DNA of 64,000 nucleotides. Origin: Pantoea endophytica. Its GTDB lineage: Bacteria; Pseudomonadota; Gammaproteobacteria; Enterobacterales; Enterobacteriaceae. The stretch lies in contig NZ_PJRT01000005.1 in assembly GCF_002858935.1 (NCBI RefSeq), positions 620,001 through 684,000 of the forward strand. Reading direction: 5' to 3'. Below, one piece after another: positions 1-8,894 of this stretch; the stretch's first letter is position 1; each line of letters begins with the position of its first letter. Under the pieces are notes generated by a model. That model was given only the letters and a program-made list of their open reading frames with translations, was not told where the DNA came from and did not search any database. Both the position numbers and the translations under genes were made by a program.

Positions 1-190
1 GGCCTCAGTGCGCAGTCAAATATTCCACTACGCTCAGCGTGAAAAATGAGCGCGATATAAAAATGGTGTAAAAATATCGGCGTTACGCGTAAAAATGCTG
101 TACGTAAATTCGCCTGCCACTGTTCGCTTCGGTCGCAAACAGGTATGTTCGCCCTCATTAGCCTCAACCCTGATAAACCACAGGAAATTT

Positions 191-2059
191 ATGAGTCAAA
201 GTGAAAAACAGTCCTTGCCTGCTGGCATGCTGGCGGCCGCGGGGATCGTGTTTGGGGATATCGGCACCAGCCCGCTTTATACCCTTAAAGAGTGCCTCTC
301 CATTTTGCCTAATGGCGCCGTCTCCACCACCACAGTGATGGGATTTTTGTCGCTGATTTTCTGGGCGCTGACGCTGATCGTGACGCTGAAATACGTCTGC
401 TTTGTGATGCGCGCCGATCATGATGGCGAAGGCGGCGTATTAACGCTGATGTCGCTGGCACGCCAGCATGTTGGGCCGAGAGCCTCGCACATCATTGTGT
501 TAGCAGGCTTGATTGGCGGCGCGTTCTTCTACGGCGATGGCGTGATCACGCCGGCGATTTCGGTACTGTCGGCGATCGAAGGTATCGAAGTGGTGTCACC
601 TGAGCTGGATAAATATGTGGTGCCGCTGGCAGTGGCGATTCTCACGCTGCTGTTTATGATCCAAAAACACGGCACCGAGAAGGTCAGTAAAGTGTTCGGC
701 CCGGTGATGTTTGTCTGGTTTGTGTCGATTGCCCTGTTAGGCATTCGCGGCATCCTGCTTAATCCCGAAGTGCTATACGCGCTGAATCCCTCCTATGCGC
801 TGACGTTCCTGCTTAGCCACAAAGCGCTTTCGTTTGCCGCGCTGGGCATGGTGGTGCTGGCGGTGACCGGCGCGGAGGCGCTCTATGCTGATATGGGACA
901 TCTGGGCAAAGCGCCGATTCGCATGGCCTGGCTGGTGATCGCCATGCCCGCGCTGGTGCTTAACTACTTTGGGCAGGGCGCGCTGGTAATTGCCGATGCG
1001 CAGGCCCTCAATAACCCGTTCTTTAATCTCGCGCCGGGTTGGGGACAGATCCCGCTGATTGTGCTGTCAACGCTGGCCACGGTGATCGCCGCGCAGTCGG
1101 TGATTACCGGCGTGTATACACTGACGCATCAGGCGATCCGTCAGGGATTTCTACCGCCGATGCGCATCATCTTCACCTCGCACACGGAATCCGGTCAGAT
1201 CTATATTCCGGTGGTGAACTGGCTGCTGTTTGTCGCGGTGACGGTGATTGTGCTGGCGTTCCGACAATCATCAGCGCTCTCTTCGGCGTACGGCATAGTG
1301 GTGACCGGCACCATGGTGATCACCGCGTGTCTGGCGGGCGTGGTAGCGCTGCGTAACTGGAAGTGGCCGCTGCCGGTGGCGCTGGTTTTCCTGCTGTGTA
1401 TGTTAAGCATTGATGTGCCGCTGTTCAGCGCTAACCTGATGAAACTGCTGTCCGGCGGTTGGGTGCCGGTGCTGCTGGCGCTGAGCATGATGGGATTGAT
1501 GCTCATTTGGAGCAGCGAGCGTAATCGCCTGATCCGCAAGTTGAATAACGATCCTGAGAGCCTTCAGGCGCTGGTGCGATCGCTGGAAACCCATCCGCCC
1601 AGTCGTGTGCCGGGCACCGCAATCTTCCTCTCACGTAAAGAGCATGAGATTCCGCAGGCGCTACTACATAACCTTAAACACAACCGCGTGCTGCATAAAC
1701 GTGTGGTGCTGCTGCATATTCGCACCACCGATATCCCGCGCGTCTACAACCAGAAGCGTCTGAGCATCACTCAATTGTCGCCAACCTTCTGGCAAGTGAC
1801 CGCCGCTTACGGCTGGCGCGAGACGCCATCGATGGCCGAGATCCTGCATTTGTGCGGGTTGGAAGGAATGGGTTGTACCGTCAATGAAGCCTCGTTCTTT
1901 ACCTCGCACGACACGCTGGTGATGAAGAAGAGAAAAGGTTTGATGCGCATTAAAGGCGGTATTTTCCACTTCTGCCAGCGCAATGCGCAGCGCGCACATG
2001 AGCAATTTAATATCCCACCGAATCGGGTCATTGAATTGGGCGGGCAGCGCGAATTTTAA
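191..2059 (+). CDS. kup: Low-affinity potassium transporter Kup
   Basis: Kup is an inner-membrane K+ uptake permease of the KUP/HAK/KT family, driven by proton symport and giving constitutive low-affinity uptake. The 622-residue product begins MSQSEKQSLP and has the family N-terminal motif GIVFGDIGTSPLYTLKE near residue 17 and DGEGGVLTLMSLA near residue 80. About twelve hydrophobic segments follow, then a soluble C-terminal domain from about residue 460. The ATG at 191 is chosen because it gives the same length as E. coli Kup as I recall it and has AGGA just upstream; the frame is open back to 95 but that extension resembles nothing. The gene appears monocistronic. Confidence 0.96.
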   Translation: MSQSEKQSLPAGMLAAAGIVFGDIGTSPLYTLKECLSILPNGAVSTTTVMGFLSLIFWALTLIVTLKYVCFVMRADHDGEGGVLTLMSLARQHVGPRASHIIVLAGLIGGAFFYGDGVITPAISVLSAIEGIEVVSPELDKYVVPLAVAILTLLFMIQKHGTEKVSKVFGPVMFVWFVSIALLGIRGILLNPEVLYALNPSYALTFLLSHKALSFAALGMVVLAVTGAEALYADMGHLGKAPIRMAWLVIAMPALVLNYFGQGALVIADAQALNNPFFNLAPGWGQIPLIVLSTLATVIAAQSVITGVYTLTHQAIRQGFLPPMRIIFTSHTESGQIYIPVVNWLLFVAVTVIVLAFRQSSALSSAYGIVVTGTMVITACLAGVVALRNWKWPLPVALVFLLCMLSIDVPLFSANLMKLLSGGWVPVLLALSMMGLMLIWSSERNRLIRKLNNDPESLQALVRSLETHPPSRVPGTAIFLSRKEHEIPQALLHNLKHNRVLHKRVVLLHIRTTDIPRVYNQKRLSITQLSPTFWQVTAAYGWRETPSMAEILHLCGLEGMGCTVNEASFFTSHDTLVMKKRKGLMRIKGGIFHFCQRNAQRAHEQFNIPPNRVIELGGQREF

Positions 2060-2087
2060 TCTGCAGATGACATAAAGCGCAGGGATT

Positions 2088-2127
2088 GTAGCGGCGCAGT
2101 TCATTGCGCGATAAATCGCGCCGCTAC
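2088..2127. repeat. 40-bp intergenic palindromic repeat, family A, copy 1
   Basis: An imperfect palindrome with perfect 10-bp ends, GTAGCGGCGC and GCGCCGCTAC, and a centre rich in GCGCGAT/ATCGCG. The same 40-bp unit recurs at 6859-6898 and 59176-59215. It lies 28 bases after the kup stop and could fold into a stable hairpin that protects or ends the kup transcript. Confidence 0.85.
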
Positions 2128-2409
2128 TGTTCAGGCGTTATATTCAACCTCCTGTCGACTGTTAGGGTTAACACACCAAATGTAACCAGATGCAAAAATA
2201 GTCGCGTAAGGTTGAATGAGTTGTGGCTGAATCTTTCTTAACATCTAATTAGCAATTAAAGCTAAAACGCTTAACTTGAAAAGGTGTTTATTAACTTCAC
2301 CGGCAATCATCACTCGCCGTAAACATTTAGGGTGTCAGCACATTACCAACAATTGAAAGATTCGTAGCTGCGGCCATTGGCTCAGTTATTATTTGCGAGG
2401 AGTATCGCC
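2128..2409. other. AT-rich intergenic region before DUF1471 gene
   Basis: About 280 bases without a gene. The stretch from 2200 to 2345 is AT-rich and probably carries the promoter of the downstream small gene. I could not pick out one convincing -35/-10 pair. No RNA gene is recognisable. Confidence 0.4.
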
Positions 2410-2715
2410 ATGAAACAATTAATTAATGACGTAATATCTATTTTCACACCGCAATCTGTTAAACCGGTTTTAATTCGCGGCGATTTAACCCATCGCGAAC
2501 TTTCATCGATTCATCCGGTAGGCTTTACTTCGGTGAGCTGGGCGACTTCAATGGAAGAGCTGAATGACGCCTTTGTGCAGAAAGCCGTTGCTGCCGGTGC
2601 GGTGGGTTATCACATCACCGAAGTGGAATCCCACGAACCGGCGCACGATGGTCAGCACGTCATGGCCGCCACTGCCACCCTTTATCACATCAATAGCAAA
2701 GTGGCTTATGGCTAA
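2410..2715 (+). CDS. DUF1471 (YhcN/BhsA-like) small stress protein without signal peptide
   Basis: The product has 101 residues. Residues 45-96 match the DUF1471 fold of the enterobacterial BhsA/McbA/YhcN/YdgH group: a short strand (FTSVSW), a helix with a KAVAAGAVGYHI core and a final strand ATATLYHI. Most family members are periplasmic stress or biofilm proteins with a cleaved signal peptide. This one begins MKQLINDVISIF and shows no proper signal peptide, so it may stay in the cytoplasm. The start at 2410 has a GAGG ribosome site. A terminator at 2743-2773 ends the gene, which stands alone. Molecular function is unknown. Confidence 0.75.
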   Translation: MKQLINDVISIFTPQSVKPVLIRGDLTHRELSSIHPVGFTSVSWATSMEELNDAFVQKAVAAGAVGYHITEVESHEPAHDGQHVMAATATLYHINSKVAYG

Positions 2716-2738
2716 TGTTTATCTTCGATCTGCTTAAA

Positions 2739-3707
2739 TCACAGCCTGCCCTTCATCGTCGGCAGGCTTTTTTCTGCAAAATAGTCGACAAGAAAATCAA
2801 TAAACACTTTAATGCGTGGCGATTCAGACGCGCGCTGCGTGTAGACCGCCCAGACATTTGCTTCCTGATACCATTGCGGTAATACGTGCAGCAATTGGTT
2901 TTCGCTTAAATACGGCGCCACATCCCAGGCAGAACGCAACGCAATACCGTGCGATTTCAGTGCCCAATTCAGAATCACTTTTCCGCTGTTCGATGAATAA
3001 TGGCTATTCAGGCGACAAACGATTTTATTTTCGCCGTCCGTTAACGTCCAATGCCCAAAGGTATTATTATTCTCATTAATAATAAGACAGCTGTGATCGA
3101 TTAAATCATCCAGCGTCTCCAGCGGACGTGACCGGGCTAAATAATCTGCCGTAGCACAAAGAATACGCCGATTGGCGGCTAATTTTCGCGCAATGTAGGC
3201 GTGATTCACATCATCACCCACCCGAATATCGACGTCAGTGCCTGACTGCAATAAATCAATATCGCGATCGCTGAGCATCAATTTGATGTTCAGTGACGGA
3301 TGACGCGTCATAAATTCGGCAATCGCATCGGACAAATAATCCTGACCAAAGCCAAATGAACAGGCCACAGTCAAATCGCCGGTTAATTCGCCGCGCCACT
3401 GCTGAAAGTTATTCAGGAAGGAATCCATTTCGTGCACCACGTGCAATGCACCTTCTAGCGCCTTTTCACCTTCTGGCGTCAGGCGCATCACGCGGTTGGT
3501 GCGGAAAAACAGCCGGGTTTCCAACTGCTTTTCGAGGATGGCAATCCGCTTGCTGATGTAGGATGGCGACTGGCCGAGCTCAATCGCAGCGCGGCCAAAA
3601 CCTTCATAGCGCGCTACGCTGATAAAGACATACAGATCTTCGACCGACGGCCAACCCTGAAGCGGCTTCTGATAACTTTTTCCGGCAAGCAGTATTTTCA
3701 TCACCAT
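2739..3707 (-). CDS. LysR-family transcriptional regulator
   Basis: A regulator of about 322 residues. A winged helix-turn-helix occupies about residues 20-80 (recognition region GRAAIELGQSPSYISKRIAILE), followed by a periplasmic-binding-like effector domain. It follows the alpha/beta hydrolase gene by 25 bases on the same strand, so it probably lies in the leuC-leuD-hydrolase operon and may control it. In frame are GTG 3710, ATG 3707 and ATG 3701, none with a strong Shine-Dalgarno sequence, so the exact start is uncertain. The last codons overlap the terminator of the convergent DUF1471 gene. The effector is unknown. Confidence 0.88.
   Translation of the reverse strand: MVMKILLAGKSYQKPLQGWPSVEDLYVFISVARYEGFGRAAIELGQSPSYISKRIAILEKQLETRLFFRTNRVMRLTPEGEKALEGALHVVHEMDSFLNNFQQWRGELTGDLTVACSFGFGQDYLSDAIAEFMTRHPSLNIKLMLSDRDIDLLQSGTDVDIRVGDDVNHAYIARKLAANRRILCATADYLARSRPLETLDDLIDHSCLIINENNNTFGHWTLTDGENKIVCRLNSHYSSNSGKVILNWALKSHGIALRSAWDVAPYLSENQLLHVLPQWYQEANVWAVYTQRASESPRIKVFIDFLVDYFAEKSLPTMKGRL
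2743..2773 (+). terminator. Rho-independent terminator after the DUF1471 gene
   Basis: Stem AGCCTGCC/GGCAGGCT (8 bp, perfect) with a 10-nt loop, followed by a T run. It lies inside the 3' end of the convergent LysR gene, so these bases also code for the last residues of that protein. Confidence 0.88.
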
Positions 3708-3732
3708 CACGGCGTTAGCGAAATTTAGCCGG

Positions 3733-4647
3733 TTATAACACAGAATCCAGAAAGCACTGAAGCTGACTTAAAAACAGTTCAGGCACTTCCTCATGCGGTG
3801 AATGACCGCAAGGTAATGCGTTGCCCTGAATATTGCGCGCTTTGTCCCGCCAGGTTTCCACCACGTTATATAACTGGCCAACCGTGCCCTTTTCTCCCCA
3901 TAACAGCAGCAGCGGCGCTTCGATGCGTTTAGCGCTGTCCTGCGCATCATCGTCTAAATCAATCGTCGCCGCGGCGCGATAATCTTCGCATACCGCGTGA
4001 ATCATCTCTTTATTTTGATAACAGCGCAGGTAATCGTTGAATATTGCTTCTTCGGTGGCACCCGGCGTTTTTAATTGCCCGTCAATGTGTTTACGCAGGA
4101 ATAACGCCGGATCGTGGCCGATCAGGGTTTCAGGTAATGGATAAGGTTGAATCAGGAAGAACCACCAGAAATAGCGCGTGGCAAACGCTTTGTTGGTTAA
4201 GGCGTACATGGTCGCGGTCGGCGCAATATCAACAAATACGCAGCAGGAGATTTTTTCCGGATGATCAAGCGCCAGCCGATGGCCCACGCGCGCACCGCGA
4301 TCGTGCCCGACAAACGCTACGCGCTCTAAATCCAACGCCTCGATTAACAGGCTGATATCCTGCGCCATCACCCGTTTCGAGTAAGCGCGATGCGTCTCAT
4401 CACTCGGCGGCTTGTCGCTGTCGCCGTAACCGCGCAGATCTGGCAGGATTACGCGATAATGCTGCGCCAGCTGCGGCGCAATTTTGCGCCACGCCAGATG
4501 ATTTTGCGGATGTCCGTGCAGCATCAGCAGTGGCGGACCTTCGCCACCCATCGCAACGCGCAGCGTCACGCCGTTCGCCAGACGCACATCACTCAGCGTA
4601 AAGCCGTCAATAAAGGGTGAATCACCGCGTGGCGTAATCTCACTCAT
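3733..4647 (-). CDS. Alpha/beta hydrolase, haloacetate dehalogenase-like
   Basis: A 304-residue alpha/beta hydrolase closest in motif to the fluoroacetate/haloacetate dehalogenase group. It has HGHPQNHLAW (oxyanion region), GHDRGARVGHR with an aspartate nucleophile and the two carboxylate-binding arginines, and GHSPHEE with the catalytic histidine near the C-terminus. Where the dehalogenases have a His-Trp pair in the halide pocket, this protein reads YFWWFFL, so the His appears to be replaced and halide release is doubtful. Its ATG overlaps the leuD stop in an ATGA, which points to translational coupling. It may hydrolyse an ester or lactone tied to the leuCD-like reaction. Confidence 0.82.
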   Translation of the reverse strand: MSEITPRGDSPFIDGFTLSDVRLANGVTLRVAMGGEGPPLLMLHGHPQNHLAWRKIAPQLAQHYRVILPDLRGYGDSDKPPSDETHRAYSKRVMAQDISLLIEALDLERVAFVGHDRGARVGHRLALDHPEKISCCVFVDIAPTATMYALTNKAFATRYFWWFFLIQPYPLPETLIGHDPALFLRKHIDGQLKTPGATEEAIFNDYLRCYQNKEMIHAVCEDYRAAATIDLDDDAQDSAKRIEAPLLLLWGEKGTVGQLYNVVETWRDKARNIQGNALPCGHSPHEEVPELFLSQLQCFLDSVL

Positions 4648-5279
4648 GCTGGTGCATCCTGTTGGATTTGATCGCGCTTCAGCCACGGACGCTGGGAAAA
4701 ATGCTGCGCTTCAAACTGGGTGATGTCAGATTCGTACTGTAACGTCCAGTCCACCGCGCTGCCGCCGCCCAATAACATCTCGCGTTTCAACGCACTGACC
4801 GAAAAGGCAATGCGTTGATTATCGAAGAGGATCGCCTGTTGTTCCAGCGACACGGTAATGCGATTACTGGCGGCATTGTTCGCAACCTCGCTCAGGCGCT
4901 GATAATCCTCTTCGCTTAACGTCAGCGTCAAAACGCCATTGCGCTGGCAGTTATCGTCGAAGATGCCGGCAAAACTGGTGCCGATAATGGCGCGGATGCC
5001 GAGCTGATTAAGTCCCCAAACCGCATGTTCGCGGCTGGATCCACAGCCGAAATTGGCGCCCACCAGTAAGAAGGTGGCGTTTTCCCAACCGGCTTGATTA
5101 AGAATGAAAGCGGGATTTGGACGGCCGTCGGGCAGGAAGCGCAGGTCGAAGAACACACCGCGATCCAAATTCTTACGATCGATGCCTTTGAGAAACTGCT
5201 TTGGCATGATCACATCGGTATCAATATTGGCCGCCGGTAGTGGCGCCAGCGTGCCCGTCATGTTGTTAAATGCTTCCAT
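4644..5279 (-). CDS. leuD: 3-isopropylmalate dehydratase-type small subunit (LeuD paralogue)
   Basis: The 211-residue swivel-domain subunit of an aconitase-family hydro-lyase. It shows NIDTDVIMPKQFL near the N-terminus and NFGCGSSREHAVWGL near residue 75, both typical of LeuD. With LeuC it would interconvert 2- and 3-isopropylmalate or a related alkylmalate. It starts one base after the leuC stop. There is no leuA or leuB beside it and the operon carries a hydrolase and a LysR gene instead, so it is probably a second, non-biosynthetic pair like the leuC2/leuD2 pair annotated in Salmonella. Confidence 0.9.
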   Translation of the reverse strand: MEAFNNMTGTLAPLPAANIDTDVIMPKQFLKGIDRKNLDRGVFFDLRFLPDGRPNPAFILNQAGWENATFLLVGANFGCGSSREHAVWGLNQLGIRAIIGTSFAGIFDDNCQRNGVLTLTLSEEDYQRLSEVANNAASNRITVSLEQQAILFDNQRIAFSVSALKREMLLGGGSAVDWTLQYESDITQFEAQHFSQRPWLKRDQIQQDAPA

Positions 5280-5280
5280 C

Positions 5281-6702
5281 TCAAACCTCTGCAGTCATGA
5301 ATTTGCGGACATCAACCAGATGGCCGGCAATCGCGGCGGCGGCGACCATCGCCGGGCTCATTAAGTGCGTGCGCGCACCCGCGCCCTGGCGGCCAGGGAA
5401 ATTGCGGTTGGTGCCGGACGCACAGCGATCGCCGGGCGCTAACACATCTTCGTTCATCGCCAGGCACATTGAGCAGCCCGATTGACGCCATTCAAAACCG
5501 GCGTTGACGAAAATCGCGGCTAACCCTTCCGCTTCTGCTTGCTGACGCACCTGCGTCGATCCCGGCACGATAATGCCACGCACGTGCGGCGCGATTTTGT
5601 GTCCGTCGATAATCGCGGCGGCAGCGCGCAGATCTTCAATGCGGCCGTTGGTGCAGGAACCAATAAAGGCATGCGTGATGGCGATCTCCGCTAACGGCGT
5701 GCCGGGTTCCAGCCCCATATATTTCAGCGCGCTCCGCAGCGTCTGCTGTTTCACCGCATCTGCTTCCTGCGCCGGGTCGGGCACGTGGCCGGTAATGGCA
5801 CTGGCTTGATCCGGGCTGATTCCCCAGGTCACTTTGGGTTCAAGATCGCTGCAGTCGATAGCGATGCGGCTGTCGAAACGCGCGTCCGCATCGCTGCGTA
5901 AATCGCGCCACTCCGCAACGGCCTGCTGCCACAACTCGCCGGTCGGCATTTGCGGTTTGCCGGCGATATAGGCAAACACTTTTTCATCCGGCGCGATAAT
6001 CGCACCGCGCGCACCGGCTTCCACTGCCATGTTGCACAGCGTCATGCGCCCTTCCATGCTCAGCGCTTCGATGGCAACACCGGCAAATTCAATGGCAAAT
6101 CCGGTTGCGCCTGATGCACCAATCTGCTCGATCAGCGCCATGATGATGTCCTTCGCCGAGCACCCAAACGGCAGCTCGCCGCTCACCGTCACCAGCATGG
6201 TTTTAAGGGTGCGATAAATCAGGGTTTGCGTCGCCAGCAGGTGCTCGATTTCCGAGGTGCCGATGCCGAAACCGAGCGCGCCAAACGCACCGTAAGTGGT
6301 GGTATGGCTGTCGCCTGCGGCAATCACCATACCGGGCATTACCAGGCCTTGCTCGTGTGCGACGACGTGTTCGATGCCTTGACGCGGGTCAAGCACATCG
6401 AACAGTTCGATGCCAAAATGCGCGGCGTTCTGGCGAAAGTAATCGACCTGTAACTGCCCGCCCGCATCGGTCATCGCATCATCACGCTCGGGGCGCGTCG
6501 GGTTGACGTGATCGACATTCAGCAAAATGGTGCCCGGATTACGTACCGGACGCTGGTGATCGCGCAGGCCGCTAAACGCCTGCGGGCTGGTGTATTCATT
6601 GAGAATCGAGCGATCGATGTAGAGCAACACATGCCCTTCATCATCTAACTTACGAACCACATGCTGATCGATCAGTTTTTCATACAGTGTTTTGTTAGCC
6701 AT
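5281..6702 (-). CDS. leuC: 3-isopropylmalate dehydratase-type large subunit (LeuC paralogue)
   Basis: The 473-residue catalytic subunit with a [4Fe-4S] cluster. Conserved features are LYEKLIDQHVV at the N-terminus, GDSHTTTYGAFGALGFGIGTSE, the cysteine in GSCTNGRIEDL and the CxxC in SGCSMCLAMNED, which together bind the cluster. The frame is open to 6831, but the ATG at 6702 gives the normal LeuC start (MANKTLYEKL). It is first in the leftward leuC-leuD-hydrolase-LysR unit. The lack of leuA/leuB suggests a substrate other than, or besides, isopropylmalate; citramalate-like or dimethylmalate-like acids are possible. Confidence 0.92.
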   Translation of the reverse strand: MANKTLYEKLIDQHVVRKLDDEGHVLLYIDRSILNEYTSPQAFSGLRDHQRPVRNPGTILLNVDHVNPTRPERDDAMTDAGGQLQVDYFRQNAAHFGIELFDVLDPRQGIEHVVAHEQGLVMPGMVIAAGDSHTTTYGAFGALGFGIGTSEIEHLLATQTLIYRTLKTMLVTVSGELPFGCSAKDIIMALIEQIGASGATGFAIEFAGVAIEALSMEGRMTLCNMAVEAGARGAIIAPDEKVFAYIAGKPQMPTGELWQQAVAEWRDLRSDADARFDSRIAIDCSDLEPKVTWGISPDQASAITGHVPDPAQEADAVKQQTLRSALKYMGLEPGTPLAEIAITHAFIGSCTNGRIEDLRAAAAIIDGHKIAPHVRGIIVPGSTQVRQQAEAEGLAAIFVNAGFEWRQSGCSMCLAMNEDVLAPGDRCASGTNRNFPGRQGAGARTHLMSPAMVAAAAIAGHLVDVRKFMTAEV

Positions 6703-6858
6703 GCCGTTGCCCACGCGAAAAGTCACACAAGTCATTAGAGACGTTAGGGTAAACCAGTTTGTACGCGGGGAATGAACACGCTCCGTGAAGTGATGTTTTA
6801 TGAAATGTGCAGTAGGTAAGTTGGTCGCCATGAACAGCTAAAACATCGCGCACGCTTT

Positions 6859-6898
6859 GTAGCGGCGCAATTGATTGCGCGATGAATCGCGCCGCTAC
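6859..6898. repeat. 40-bp intergenic palindromic repeat, family A, copy 2
   Basis: The same 40-bp unit as at 2088-2127, with identical GTAGCGGCGC/GCGCCGCTAC arms and a few differences in the centre. It lies between the divergent leuC and mqo genes. The rest of the 455-base gap (6703-7157) is AT-rich near mqo and carries no gene I can see. Confidence 0.85.
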
Positions 6899-7036
6899 GC
6901 AATGTGCATAAAATAGCAGGAGTTTTATTTGACCTAAGTCGCGTCTCCCGATATAAAGAATAACCGCGCTGCTTAAGCGGTTATCCCCGACTTATTTCCT
7001 CTTCTGCCTATATTTCACGCTATTTTATTTTTTTAA

Positions 7037-7050
7037 GTTAATTAATTAAC
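7037..7050. promoter_or_regulatory. AT-rich palindrome upstream of mqo, possible ArcA-type site
   Basis: GTTAATTAATTAAC is a perfect 14-bp palindrome about 110 bases before mqo, and another GTTAAT lies at about 7077. ArcA sites are built from GTTAA-like direct repeats and E. coli mqo is repressed by ArcA, so a role is plausible. The assignment is inference from motif resemblance only. Confidence 0.3.
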
Positions 7051-7157
7051 ACCAATACTTTATTAACTAAAAACAAGTTAATCATTCCGTAACAATCTCT
7101 TAATGTGCAAACCGAATTTTTAACGTTCACCTGCATTGCATAATAAGTAGGACTGGA

Positions 7158-8804
7158 ATGACTCACACCAAAAAGATCGTGTCTGCCCTATCACTGGCAG
7201 CGCTGCTTGTCTCATCAGCGGTTCGCGCTGAAGACGCACCAGAAAAAACTGACGTTCTGCTGATTGGCGGCGGCATCATGAGCGCCTCGCTCGGCACCTG
7301 GCTGCAAGAGCTGCAACCGGGCTGGAAACAGCTGATGGTTGAGAAGCTGGACGGCGTCGCGCTGGAATCGTCCAACGGCTGGAACAACGCCGGTACGGGT
7401 CACTCTGCTAACATGGAGCTGAACTACACGCCCGAGCGTGCAGACGGTTCAATCGACGTTAGCAAAGCGCTGGAAATTAACGAATCCTTCATGATTTCGC
7501 GCCAGTTCTGGACGTCGCAGGTGCAGCGCGGTGTGTTGCACGATCCGCACTCCTTCATTAACTCTACGCCGCACATGAGCTTCGTCTGGGGCGACAAAAA
7601 CGTCGAGTACCTGACAAAGCGTTACGATGCGCTGCAGAAAACCACCCTGTTCCAGGGCATGAAATTCTCTACCGATCATCAGCAGATCCAGCAATGGGCG
7701 CCGCTGGTGATGGAAGGTCGTGACCCGAACCAGAAAGTTGCGGCAACCTGGACGCCAGTCGGTACCGATGTTAACTACGGTGAAATCACCCGTCAGCTGA
7801 TCGGTAGCCTGAAGAAAGATCAGAACTTCAAACTGGAAACCTTGTCAGAAGTCACTGATTTCAAGCGTAACAGTGATAACTCGTGGCACGTCACCATCAA
7901 AGATGTGAAGAGCGGCGATAAGCGTTCAGTTGATGCGAAATACGTGTTCATCGGTGCAGGCGGCGGCGCGATTAAGCTGCTGCAGAAAACCGGCATTCCG
8001 GAAGCAGATAACTACGGCGGCTTCCCGGTCGGCGGTTCATTCCTGATGACCGAGAACCCAGAGATCGCTAATCGTCACCTGGAAAAAGTATACGGTCAGG
8101 CTTCTGTGGGTGCGCCACCGATGTCGGTTCCACACATCGATTCACGTACCCTCGACGGTAAGAAAGTGGTGCTGTTTGGACCTTTCGCTACCTTCTCCAC
8201 CAAGTACCTGAAAAACGGTTCGCTGTTCGATCTGCTGAGCGCGACCACCACCAGCAACATTATGCCGATGACGCATGTGGGCATCGACAACTTCGATCTG
8301 GTGAAATACCTGATTGGTCAGGTGATGCTGAATGACGACGACCGTTTTGCTGCGCTGAAAGAGTACTATCCGAACGCGCGTAAAGAGGACTGGAAACTGA
8401 TTCAGGCGGGTCAACGTGTGCAGATCATCAAGAAAGATGCCGAAAAAGGTGGCTTGCTGAAACTGGGTACCGAAATCGTGACCGATCAGCAGAAAACCCT
8501 GGCGGCACTGTTGGGCGCGTCACCGGGCGCATCGACTGCTGCACCAATCACCCTCGACGTGATGAAAAAGCTGTTCCCAGAGCAGTTCGCTTCGCCAGAG
8601 TGGCAGCAGAAGATCCGCGCTATCGTGCCAAGCTTCGGTCAGAAGCTGAACGGCAACACCGCGCTGACGCAGCAAGTTTGGGACAACACCGCAGCGACGC
8701 TGCTGTTGACCAAGCCGCCGGTCATCAACATGGGTGATCAGACGGTTGCGCCAACGCAGGCTAAGCCGCGTACCGAATCAGGCAAACAGGATATGGCGCT
8801 GTAA
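7158..8804 (+). CDS. mqo: Malate:quinone oxidoreductase
   Basis: Mqo is a peripheral membrane FAD enzyme that oxidises L-malate to oxaloacetate and passes electrons to quinone, bypassing NAD-dependent malate dehydrogenase. The 548-residue product has a hydrophobic N-terminus ending VRA-ED, which E. coli Mqo also has, then the dinucleotide-binding motif [14 protein letters not shown] at about residue 33. Family blocks include [39 protein letters not shown] and [11 protein letters not shown]. It ends ...KQDMAL, close to the E. coli C-terminus. TAGGA precedes the ATG. It is a single-gene unit followed by a strong terminator. Confidence 0.96.
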   Translation: MTHTKKIVSALSLAALLVSSAVRAEDAPEKTDVLLIGGGIMSASLGTWLQELQPGWKQLMVEKLDGVALESSNGWNNAGTGHSANMELNYTPERADGSIDVSKALEINESFMISRQFWTSQVQRGVLHDPHSFINSTPHMSFVWGDKNVEYLTKRYDALQKTTLFQGMKFSTDHQQIQQWAPLVMEGRDPNQKVAATWTPVGTDVNYGEITRQLIGSLKKDQNFKLETLSEVTDFKRNSDNSWHVTIKDVKSGDKRSVDAKYVFIGAGGGAIKLLQKTGIPEADNYGGFPVGGSFLMTENPEIANRHLEKVYGQASVGAPPMSVPHIDSRTLDGKKVVLFGPFATFSTKYLKNGSLFDLLSATTTSNIMPMTHVGIDNFDLVKYLIGQVMLNDDDRFAALKEYYPNARKEDWKLIQAGQRVQIIKKDAEKGGLLKLGTEIVTDQQKTLAALLGASPGASTAAPITLDVMKKLFPEQFASPEWQQKIRAIVPSFGQKLNGNTALTQQVWDNTAATLLLTKPPVINMGDQTVAPTQAKPRTESGKQDMAL

Positions 8805-8824
8805 TTCCCGCCAGAAGTGAATCA

Positions 8825-8848
8825 AGCCGGACACTGTCCGGCTTTTTT
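8825..8848 (+). terminator. Rho-independent terminator of mqo
   Basis: Perfect 8-bp stem AGCCGGAC/GTCCGGCT with a 3-nt loop, followed by six T residues, starting 21 bases after the mqo stop. Confidence 0.93.
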
Positions 8849-8894
8849 ATTGTCTTTTCTAGGGGCGCCATTAACGACGATCTCACGGAGATTT

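Noticed and set aside
1664..2104. Minus-strand open frame over the end of kup
   Set aside because: Antisense shadow of kup with no family resemblance and no ribosome site.
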